Below, one piece after another: positions 6,545 to 12,673 of a stretch of DNA of 13,905 nt. The DNA is taken from NCBI GenBank assembly GCA_040758475.1, contig JBFLVN010000078.1, positions 1 through 13,905 on the forward strand, given 5' to 3'. Every line of letters starts with the position of its first letter. Position 1 is the first letter of the stretch. The notes beneath the pieces are model-generated. The model worked only from the letters and a program-made list of their open reading frames with translations. It searched no databases and had not been told where the DNA came from. Made by a program: the position numbers and the translations under genes. The DNA is from JBFLVN01 sp040758475. GTDB taxonomy: Bacteria; JAGRBM01.

Positions 6545-7663
6545 ATGATCGAAGGCCGGGCTACGCCCGAGGGCACAAAGCGCTTCGCGGCTCAGAAAAT
6601 CTCCTCCGAAATGGCGGTGCCCGAGCACTTTCGGGAATCACTGGGCCTCTCCCTCTCTTCCATCGGCCTTGGAACGTACCTCGGACAGCCCGACGAGCAG
6701 GACGATCAGCGCTACGCCGAAGCCGTCCTGGAAGCCGTGCGCCTCGGATGCAACGTCATCGACACGGCTATTAACTACCGTTTCCAGCGAAGCGAGCGCT
6801 CCGTCGGCGCGGCACTCAAAAAACTCACTGAATCAGGGCGGGCAGTGCGGGACGAAATCGTCGTCTCCACCAAGGGGGGCTACGTCCCCTTCGACGGCGC
6901 GCCGCCCAAGAGCGCCCGGGAATTCGCCGATTACCTCCAGAACACCTTCCTCAAACCCGGCCTCTGCACCCGGGAGGATTTCGCTGCCGGCGGCCAGCAC
7001 TGCATGGCCCCCTCTTATCTCGAACACCAGCTCGCCCGGAGCCGGGAGAACCTGGGCCTCTCGACCATCGATATTTACTTCCTCCACAACCCCGAGCAGC
7101 AGCTCCCCGAAGTGGGCGAGCAGGAATTCGACCGGCGCCTTCAGCGGGCCTTTGAATTCCTCGAAGGAAAAGTCTCCGAGGGAAAAATCTCTTTCTACGG
7201 GACGGCCACTTGGAACGGCTACCGGAACAATCCGGGAGAAGACGATTACCTCTCCCTCGGGCGAATTTGCCGGATCGCGAAAGAGGTGGCGGGCGACGGG
7301 CATCATTTCCGCATCGTCCAGTTGCCCGTGAACCTCGCCATGACGGAGGCCTTCGCCCACCAGAACCAGCAGGCGGACGGGGAATGGATTTCGTTCCTTA
7401 ACGCCGCCCAGGAATTCGGCGTCACCGTCTACGCGAGCGCCTCCATCCTGCAAGGGAACGTCCTTGGGAAAATCCCCGGTGAAATGGGAAAAATCCTGGC
7501 CGGGCAGACCGACGCCCAGCGGGCGATCCAGTTCACCCGGTCGCTGCCCGGCCTTGCGACGGCCCTCGTCGGTATGAAGCAACTTCCCCACGTCCGGGAA
7601 AACCTCGCTCTCACCCGAGTGCCGCCCCTTCCGGTGGAAAGCCTGAAGGCGCTTTTCTCCTAA
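6545..7663 (+). CDS. Aldo/keto reductase family protein (second, distinct type)
   Basis: This 372-residue TIM-barrel protein of the aldo/keto reductase superfamily differs clearly from the one at 4675-5700. It has SSIGLGTYLG near the start and the full tetrad: D73 and Y78 in IDTAINYR, K110 in VSTKGG, and H181 in YFLHNPEQQ. An insertion of roughly 30 residues after the Lys (about 115-150, including FADYLQNTFLKPG) distinguishes this subgroup, and FLHNPE replaces the usual DxxxxH-type stretch. Subgroup members are common in environmental bacteria and their substrates are not known to me. The gene heads a + strand run; the NADH dehydrogenase gene begins 10 bp after its stop. Pairing a reductase with a quinone-linked NADH dehydrogenase is unusual but may be only transcriptional convenience. 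Confidence 0.88.
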   Translation: MIEGRATPEGTKRFAAQKISSEMAVPEHFRESLGLSLSSIGLGTYLGQPDEQDDQRYAEAVLEAVRLGCNVIDTAINYRFQRSERSVGAALKKLTESGRAVRDEIVVSTKGGYVPFDGAPPKSAREFADYLQNTFLKPGLCTREDFAAGGQHCMAPSYLEHQLARSRENLGLSTIDIYFLHNPEQQLPEVGEQEFDRRLQRAFEFLEGKVSEGKISFYGTATWNGYRNNPGEDDYLSLGRICRIAKEVAGDGHHFRIVQLPVNLAMTEAFAHQNQQADGEWISFLNAAQEFGVTVYASASILQGNVLGKIPGEMGKILAGQTDAQRAIQFTRSLPGLATALVGMKQLPHVRENLALTRVPPLPVESLKALFS

Positions 7664-7673
7664 GAGACGCTTC

Positions 7674-8960
7674 ATGCCGCAGTCCCCGCCTCACGCCGTC
7701 ATCCTGGGCGCTGGTTTTGCCGGGCTCTACGCGGCCAAGGCCCTTAAAAACGCGCCGCTCCGCGTGACGGTCGTGGACCGCCAGAACCACCACCTTTTCC
7801 AACCGCTCCTCTATCAGGTCGCCACGGCGGGCCTTTCGGCGCCCGACATCGCCGCGCCCATCCGGAAAGTCCTTCGCAACCAGAAAAACACAGCCGTTCT
7901 TTTGGGCGACGCCGCGCGGATCGACGCGGCGGGGAGAAAAGTGATCCTCAAAGATGGTGAGATTTTCTACGACTATCTCCTCGTCGCGACGGGCGCCACC
8001 CATTCCTATTTCGGAAAAAACGAATGGGCCCCCTACGCGCCGGGACTAAAAACCCTGGACGACGCCCTGGAAATCCGAAGGCGCGTCCTGCTCGCTTTCG
8101 AAGCCGCCGAACGGGAGGAAGACGATGCGAAGCGCCAAGAATGGATGACCTTCGTGGTCATCGGCGCGGGGCCCACGGGCGTGGAACTGGCCGGCGCCCT
8201 TTGCGAAATCTCCCGGCATACGCTCGCCCGGGAGTTCCGCCGCATCGATCCGAAAAAGGCCCGGATCGTCCTCCTCGAAGGGACTCCCCGCGTCCTGCCA
8301 CCTTACGTCCCCGAACTTTCCGAAAAAGCCCGCGCCCAGCTCGAACGCCTAGGGGCCGAGGTGCTCACGGGAAAAATGGTCACGAAGGTGGATGGGCAAG
8401 GCGTCGAAATGGGTGGAGAAAAAATACCCGCCCGCACGATCCTCTGGGCCGCGGGGGTGGCGGCTTCCCCCTTGGGGGCGAGCCTTGGCGCGCCGCTCGA
8501 CCGGGCCGGACGGGTGCGGGTGGAAAAGGACCTCTCCGTCCCGGGCCACCCGGAAATCTTCGTGGCGGGCGACCTCGTATCCCTCGACCAAGGCGGGAAG
8601 CCCGTTCCCGGCGTGGCTCCGGCGGCGATCCAGGAAGGGAAACACGCAGCAAAGAACATCTTGCGCCACTCCCAAGGGAAGGAATCCATCCCCTTCCGCT
8701 ATTTGGATAAGGGCCAGCTCGCCACCATCGGGCGCAAGGCGGCCGTGGCGGATTTAAAGGGCCTCCATCTCTCGGGCTTTATCGCCTGGGCGGCCTGGCT
8801 CCTCATCCATATCTTTTTTCTAATCGGCTTTCGGAACCGCTTCGTCGTCCTATTCGAGTGGGCCTGGGCCTATGCGACCTACCAGCGGAGCGCCCGGGTG
8901 ATTTGGGGGAAAAGTGAATCCAGGGGAAGCTCCCCCGCATCCAAAGATGCCGGCCCCTAA
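7674..8960 (+). CDS. ndh: Type II NADH:quinone oxidoreductase (NDH-2)
   Basis: This 428-residue, single-subunit, FAD-containing enzyme passes electrons from NADH to membrane quinone without pumping protons. It has two Rossmann motifs, GAGFAG (12-17, for FAD) and GAGPTG (164-169, for NADH), the family segment LFQPLLYQVATAGLS (41-55), the FAD-ribityl Asp in VAGD (D300), and APAAIQEGKHAAKNI near the quinone site. The C-terminal region (about 366-402) is hydrophobic and aromatic, with FLIGFRNRFVVLFEWAW, as expected for the membrane-associated amphipathic helices of this family. The last 15 or so residues are polar and low in complexity. The gene follows an aldo/keto reductase by 10 bp and precedes a rhodanese by 25 bp, so the three are probably one transcript. 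Confidence 0.93.
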   Translation: MPQSPPHAVILGAGFAGLYAAKALKNAPLRVTVVDRQNHHLFQPLLYQVATAGLSAPDIAAPIRKVLRNQKNTAVLLGDAARIDAAGRKVILKDGEIFYDYLLVATGATHSYFGKNEWAPYAPGLKTLDDALEIRRRVLLAFEAAEREEDDAKRQEWMTFVVIGAGPTGVELAGALCEISRHTLAREFRRIDPKKARIVLLEGTPRVLPPYVPELSEKARAQLERLGAEVLTGKMVTKVDGQGVEMGGEKIPARTILWAAGVAASPLGASLGAPLDRAGRVRVEKDLSVPGHPEIFVAGDLVSLDQGGKPVPGVAPAAIQEGKHAAKNILRHSQGKESIPFRYLDKGQLATIGRKAAVADLKGLHLSGFIAWAAWLLIHIFFLIGFRNRFVVLFEWAWAYATYQRSARVIWGKSESRGSSPASKDAGP

Positions 8961-8985
8961 TGGCCGCATCCCTAGAGATCACACC

Positions 8986-9312
8986 ATGCGCCAGATTACA
9001 GCGAAGGAATTGAGCGAACTGCTAAAAGCGGGCGAGCACGTCTATCTGCTCGACGTGCGGGAGCAATGGGAACACGACACGGCAAGCATCCCCGGCAGCG
9101 TGCTCGTTCCTTTAAATGAAATCACCAAGCGCTCCGATGAAATCGAGCCGCCCGAAGGGGCTCTCGTCGTGGCCTATTGCCACCACGGCGTCCGATCCCT
9201 TTCGGCCGCTTCGATTCTTGAACACCAGCTCGGGTTCGAAAACGTGGCTTCGCTTTCGGGTGGTATCGACGCCTGGAGCCAGGTCATCGATCCCAAGGTG
9301 CCGCGGTACTGA
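8986..9312 (+). CDS. Single-domain rhodanese (sulfurtransferase)
   Basis: This 108-residue protein is one rhodanese domain. It has LLDVRE (21-26), the active-site Cys in YCHHGVRS (C65) and SLSGGIDAWS at the end. The CxxGxRS loop is of the six-residue type used by persulfide-forming sulfurtransferases rather than Cdc25-like phosphatases. It is likely to carry sulfane sulfur in the cytoplasm. The ATG at 8986 is chosen because the domain begins there (MRQITAKELSELL). A longer reading from 8914 would overlap the NDH-2 gene and add unrelated residues. The ribosome site is weak (AGAGAT). A second rhodanese domain is fused to the MoeB-like protein at 12674-13861, so sulfur transfer recurs in this neighbourhood. 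Confidence 0.9.
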   Translation: MRQITAKELSELLKAGEHVYLLDVREQWEHDTASIPGSVLVPLNEITKRSDEIEPPEGALVVAYCHHGVRSLSAASILEHQLGFENVASLSGGIDAWSQVIDPKVPRY

Positions 9313-9315
9313 TCA
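9310..9315. other. Abutting convergent stop codons, TGATCA
   Basis: The TGA of the rhodanese (9310-9312) is followed directly by the reverse-complement TGA of the pterin dehydratase (9313-9315), forming a palindrome with no spacer. The arrangement matches 3200-3205. Confidence 0.95.
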
Positions 9316-9633
9316 GAGTCCGTCGATCTTCGCCGCCAGGATGAAATCGTTCTTCGACAAGCCCTTGATGGAGTGGGTGTAGATCGTCACATCGAGCTTG
9401 TTCCAGGAATAGAGATTGAAATCCGGATGGTGCTGTTCTTTTTCGGCCAGGCGTGCGAGCTTGTTTACGAAACGCATGGCTTCCAGAAAATTCTTGAACT
9501 CAAGGCGTTTTACGAGGCGGCCCTTTTCGAGCTTCCAACCCGATAGCTGCCCAAAATAAGAACGGACTTCCTTCGGGGAGAGCTTGGGAATGCCTCCCTC
9601 GCAGGCTTCGCATTTCATTTTGTGGAGACTCAC
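9313..9633 (-). CDS. phhB: Pterin-4a-carbinolamine dehydratase
   Basis: This 106-residue enzyme dehydrates 4a-hydroxytetrahydropterin to quinonoid dihydropterin, which recycles the cofactor of pterin-dependent monooxygenases. The catalytic motif EKEQHHPDF (64-72, with H68, H69 and P70) and the later THSIKGLSKNDF (H87) are intact, and length is normal. The N-terminal KCEACEGG is common in bacterial members. The GTG at 9633 is preferred over the ATG at 9618 because GGAGG lies 9 nt before it. No aromatic amino acid hydroxylase, the usual partner, is nearby. Instead, the gene 57 bp upstream on the same strand encodes a di-iron membrane hydroxylase of the sterol-desaturase superfamily, which includes the pterin-dependent alkylglycerol monooxygenase of animals. 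A role in recycling pterin for that protein is inference. Confidence 0.93.
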   Translation of the reverse strand: MSLHKMKCEACEGGIPKLSPKEVRSYFGQLSGWKLEKGRLVKRLEFKNFLEAMRFVNKLARLAEKEQHHPDFNLYSWNKLDVTIYTHSIKGLSKNDFILAAKIDGL

Positions 9634-9642
9634 CGGAAGGTC

Positions 9643-9647
9643 CCTCC
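9643..9647 (-). promoter_or_regulatory. Shine-Dalgarno site deciding the GTG start at 9633
   Basis: GGAGG lies 9 nt before GTG on the - strand. The alternative ATG at 9618 has none. A TGCTATGAA sequence just upstream (9663-9655) resembles an extended -10 but lacks a -35 and may be chance. Confidence 0.6.
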
Positions 9648-9690
9648 GGCTGATTTCATAGCACCCCGCCCGCCGGGCCGAAAATTCCCG

Positions 9691-10515
9691 CTAGGGGCGT
9701 TCCACGGAATCTTTCTGGAAACTGTACTGCCCCATCCAACCCCGGAAGGGCAGGATGAAAAGCTGGAAAAATCCAAGGAGTTCCGGGTGGCGCCATTCCC
9801 GAAGGCCGATCTCCACTCCGAGCTGCCCCTTCGCCGGCTCCGCCCGGTAAGTCCCGCACAAGCGATCCCACAGGGACGTGGAAAATCCGAAGTTGGAGTT
9901 GGTTTCCTCGGGCTCGCTCGAATGGTGGACCCGGTGCATGTCGGGAGTGACCAGAAAGAGGCGGAGGAATCTGTCCACTCCTTCCGGGATATGAACGTTT
10001 CCGTGATTAAAGAGGGACGAGGCGTTCAGAACGATCTCGAAAACCAGGACCGTTCCAGGCGGCGCGCCGAGGGCGACGACGACTCCCGCCTTGTAGAGCA
10101 TGGAAACGAGGATCTCGATCGGATGGAAGCGGATGCCGGTGGTGGTGTCGAAATCCAGGTCCGAGTGGTGGACGCGGTGGAGACGCCAGAAAACGGGAAG
10201 GGCGTGGGAGAGGACGTGCTGGAGATAGATGGCAAAATCCAGGACCAGGAACGCGATGATGGGGTTCAGCCACGGGGGAAACCCCGCATTGTTAAGGAGT
10301 CCCCACCCGCCCTCCTCCGCGAACCGGGCCGCCTGATAAGCGGCGGCGCCGACCGTAAGGCGCAAAAGAATCGCTCCCACCACGTTGAGGCCCAGGTTGG
10401 ATAGCCAGCGGGAGAGCTTCTTATGGGAAAGCACCCGGCGCGGGACGAAATGCTCCCAGGCAAGCATCCCTGCGAGGACCGAGAGGAAAACGATCAGCCG
10501 GACTTTGGCTTCCAC
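9691..10515 (-). CDS. Sterol desaturase / fatty acid hydroxylase superfamily membrane protein
   Basis: From the GTG at 10515 this is a 274-residue integral membrane di-iron oxygenase. The histidine boxes are complete: HVLSH (H100, H104), HRVHH (113-117), an FNHGNVH pair (H171, H175) and HRVHHSS (194-200), followed by FSTSLWDRLCGTY. Hydrophobic segments lie at about 5-22, 42-62, 86-100 and 134-168. The superfamily includes sterol C4/C5 oxidases, fatty acid hydroxylases and alkylglycerol monooxygenase, and the boxes alone do not fix the substrate. The start is uncertain. In-frame sequence upstream (SLEDWAILKN, following an ATT at 10548) looks like natural protein and overlaps the GMC stop, yet has no standard start codon or ribosome site. 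The gene follows the GMC gene by 22 bp or less and precedes the pterin dehydratase gene. Confidence 0.88.
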   Translation of the reverse strand: MEAKVRLIVFLSVLAGMLAWEHFVPRRVLSHKKLSRWLSNLGLNVVGAILLRLTVGAAAYQAARFAEEGGWGLLNNAGFPPWLNPIIAFLVLDFAIYLQHVLSHALPVFWRLHRVHHSDLDFDTTTGIRFHPIEILVSMLYKAGVVVALGAPPGTVLVFEIVLNASSLFNHGNVHIPEGVDRFLRLFLVTPDMHRVHHSSEPEETNSNFGFSTSLWDRLCGTYRAEPAKGQLGVEIGLREWRHPELLGFFQLFILPFRGWMGQYSFQKDSVERP

Positions 10516-10537
10516 GTTTTTGAGAATAGCCCAATCT

Positions 10538-12085
10538 TCAAGCGAAATACTTGCCGGAGTTCTCGTTGATCCTGGCGGCGGCGCGCATGGAAAAGCCCAT
10601 GATGGACTGCTGGGGGTTGACGCCAAGCGACGTAGGGAAGACCGCACCGTCCACGACGAAGAAGTTCTTGAGATCGTGGGTTTCCAGGTCGGGATTCACC
10701 ACGCTCTTTTTGGGGTTCTTTCCGAACTGGCAGGTCCCCATGGGGTGGAAGGCGATGAGTTCGAGCTCGTCTTTCTTGAGCCGCGCTTTCTCGATCTGAT
10801 CGGCCTCTTCGGGTTTTTCCAGAATCTTGATCGAGTGGAACGGGGTGAAAACCTTCTTCGCCCCGGCGGCGAACCAGGTGCGGGCCGTGAAGGCGACGCC
10901 CTTCTTGAAGCGTTCAAAATCCAGGTCGTTGATCTGGTACTGGATGAGCGGCCCCGGCATGAAGGGGACGTTCCGAACCCGCCCCGCCGTGCTGTCGTGG
11001 ACCATGACCCCGAACCCGGCGAGGTGCTTGAAGTTCGCCATGATTTCCTTGTGCTCCATGCCGAATCCCGGGAGCGCGAAGGCGACCATTGGAGGGGGGA
11101 CGAAAAATCCTTCCAACGTGATCCCGTCGTGATGGAGTTCATCGACGCAGTAACTCTGCGGCACTCCCCGCCAGCCGTAGACGGGCTCCTCGAACATGGC
11201 CATGACCTTGGCCGCGGGGTGAAGGCGAAGATTTTTCCCGACAGTACCCGAAGAATTGCAAAGGTGATTCCCCAGCAGGAAATAGGGCGAAGGGATGGTC
11301 CCACCCGCCAGGGCGACGATCTTCGCGGAAACCCGAACCTTGTAGGATCGCCCCTTCCCTTCCGGGTCTTCTGTGACGGCTTCAAGGCCGACGGCCTTCC
11401 CGTTCTTGTGGAGGATTTGCGTGGCCCGCGTGTCGGCCCAGACCTTGGCGCCTTTCTGGATCGACATGGGGATGTAAGAAAGATTCATGGCCATCTTGGC
11501 GTTTTCGGGACAGCCGAAAGCGCAGTGGCCCGACCCCATGCAGCCCGAATAATTGCGCTTGAGGGGAAATCCGGAGTGGCCCAGTTTGTCGGCGCCTTCC
11601 TTAAAGAGAATGTTGTTGCGCCCCATGATGTCGTAGGTCACGGGGTGGATGTTCAATGTCTTTTCAATCCGCTCGAAAAAGGGCTCTAGTTCGGCGCTCG
11701 TCACGTCCGTCTGGCCGCTTTTTCGCCACCCCTCGACCACTTCATCGGGCGTCCGGAAACAAGTTCCCGAATTGATCGTCGTCGTGCCGCCCACGGTCTT
11801 GCCAAGAGGAATGAGAACGCCCGGCGCACCCACGGCCACCGTGATCCCGGCCTGCCGGTAGAGCTTCATGGAAATATCGACGGCGTCCCGGTTGAAGTCG
11901 GGCTTCTCGTAGGGGCGCCCTTCCTCGACCACGAGGACGCTCCGCCCCGCTCCGGCCATTTCGTTCGCGAAGACGGCGCCGCCCGCCCCCGAGCCGATGA
12001 CGGCCACGTCCACCTGGACGTCTTCGTCCTTGGAAAAATCCTTGTACTGACGGACGGAGGATTTGAGGCTCACGGCTTCGCTCAC
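10538..12085 (-). CDS. GMC family oxidoreductase (long-chain alcohol oxidase/dehydrogenase-like)
   Basis: This 515-residue flavoprotein has the FAD motif GSGAGGAVFANEMA (31-44), VVEEG (52-56), the GMC segment GKTVGGTTTINSG (95-107) and C-terminal catalytic blocks with HPMGTC (H447) and GVNPQQSIMG (N490 region). It also has a Cys cluster, C182, C188 and C192, ending in GCPENAK. This resembles the Fe-S-binding stretch of FAD-dependent glucose dehydrogenase large subunits and the Cys-rich stretch of long-chain alcohol oxidases. The start is the GTG at 12085, whose TG overlaps the TGA of the small-subunit gene (GTGA). A longer reading from 12463 only adds out-of-character sequence antiparallel in frame to the small subunit. 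The likely reaction is oxidation of a hydrophobic primary alcohol; the electron acceptor is unknown, and no cytochrome subunit is adjacent. Confidence 0.9.
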   Translation of the reverse strand: MSEAVSLKSSVRQYKDFSKDEDVQVDVAVIGSGAGGAVFANEMAGAGRSVLVVEEGRPYEKPDFNRDAVDISMKLYRQAGITVAVGAPGVLIPLGKTVGGTTTINSGTCFRTPDEVVEGWRKSGQTDVTSAELEPFFERIEKTLNIHPVTYDIMGRNNILFKEGADKLGHSGFPLKRNYSGCMGSGHCAFGCPENAKMAMNLSYIPMSIQKGAKVWADTRATQILHKNGKAVGLEAVTEDPEGKGRSYKVRVSAKIVALAGGTIPSPYFLLGNHLCNSSGTVGKNLRLHPAAKVMAMFEEPVYGWRGVPQSYCVDELHHDGITLEGFFVPPPMVAFALPGFGMEHKEIMANFKHLAGFGVMVHDSTAGRVRNVPFMPGPLIQYQINDLDFERFKKGVAFTARTWFAAGAKKVFTPFHSIKILEKPEEADQIEKARLKKDELELIAFHPMGTCQFGKNPKKSVVNPDLETHDLKNFFVVDGAVFPTSLGVNPQQSIMGFSMRAAARINENSGKYFA

Positions 12086-12606
12086 GGCCGCACCCCCAAT
12101 CCCTGGGAGGCCAGAAGTTCCTTCGAGGGCGCGGGCGTGCCTGGGGTGAAAGCGTTCACCCCCTGCTTGTGGCCGTCGTAGCTGATGGCTTCGAGGACGC
12201 GGGCGTCCGAGAAATAAACCATCTGGCAGAGGGAATTGAGCGAAAGGAAGAGCGAGCGGAGCAGATAGACCGGATGATCGCGCCAATGGCGCAGGAGCTT
12301 CTCCCGCTGATCGTAGTTCATGCGGGTAAAACGCCCCGAGAACGCCGGGAAATAGAAGACAAAGACGAGGCCCATCACGAGGAATTTCCCGCAAAGGTAC
12401 CAGCTCATCCATTCGAGAAGAAAGAGCGTGATCTTGAGGGAAAGCTTTACTTCGTCGGCGCAAATGGCCGCGAGGGCCTCAACCCGGTCCCCCATCGGAA
12501 GGTCCCGGGCACCCAGCTCATAGGGCCCGCCCTTGGGCATGGAGTGGTCGGCAAAAAGGGCGATGAGTTCCTTCTGCTTGGCGGAAAGGTGGAATTCCTT
12601 CTTCAT
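12082..12606 (-). CDS. Small subunit partner of the GMC oxidoreductase (gluconate 2-dehydrogenase subunit 3-like)
   Basis: This 174-residue protein opens with FHLSAKQKELIALFADHSMP, the pattern of small subunits that accompany GMC dehydrogenases. No twin-arginine signal is visible, unlike many gluconate dehydrogenase subunit 3 proteins. Residues 57-90 are strongly hydrophobic and aromatic (FLLEWMSWYLCG, VFVFYFPAF) and could bind a membrane or a lipid-like substrate. The part with REKLLRHWRDHP and LEAISYDG resembles the N-terminal region fused to the FAD domain in eukaryotic long-chain alcohol oxidases, so this may be a split version of that enzyme. It overlaps the GMC start by 4 nt (GTGA), strong evidence for a complex. 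There is no clear ribosome site before the ATG at 12606. A putative promoter precedes it at 12637-12648. Confidence 0.75.
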   Translation of the reverse strand: MKKEFHLSAKQKELIALFADHSMPKGGPYELGARDLPMGDRVEALAAICADEVKLSLKITLFLLEWMSWYLCGKFLVMGLVFVFYFPAFSGRFTRMNYDQREKLLRHWRDHPVYLLRSLFLSLNSLCQMVYFSDARVLEAISYDGHKQGVNAFTPGTPAPSKELLASQGLGVRP

Positions 12607-12636
12607 GCGGCGGCACGATCCGGCGAATTGGATTGG

Positions 12637-12648
12637 GGCCGGAGTCTA
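12637..12648 (-). promoter_or_regulatory. Putative extended -10 (TGATAGACT) before the GMC small subunit
   Basis: TAGACTCCGGCC lies in the 67-bp spacer after the MoeB-like gene. TG one base before it makes an extended -10. The 12 nt match exactly the site at 4627-4638, and the distance to the ATG equals that of the dienelactone hydrolase site. It suggests the GMC/desaturase/pterin dehydratase genes form their own transcription unit. Confidence 0.42.
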
Positions 12649-12673
12649 TCACTGGAAATGAAAGAAGAAAGAC

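Noticed and set aside
8914..8985. Longer start for the rhodanese
   Set aside because: It overlaps the NDH-2 coding region and adds Pro-rich residues that are not part of a rhodanese domain.
12086..12463. N-terminal extension of the GMC protein
   Set aside because: The extra 126 residues are Arg/Pro/Leu-rich, lie wholly over the small-subunit gene in another frame, and precede the natural start of the FAD domain.
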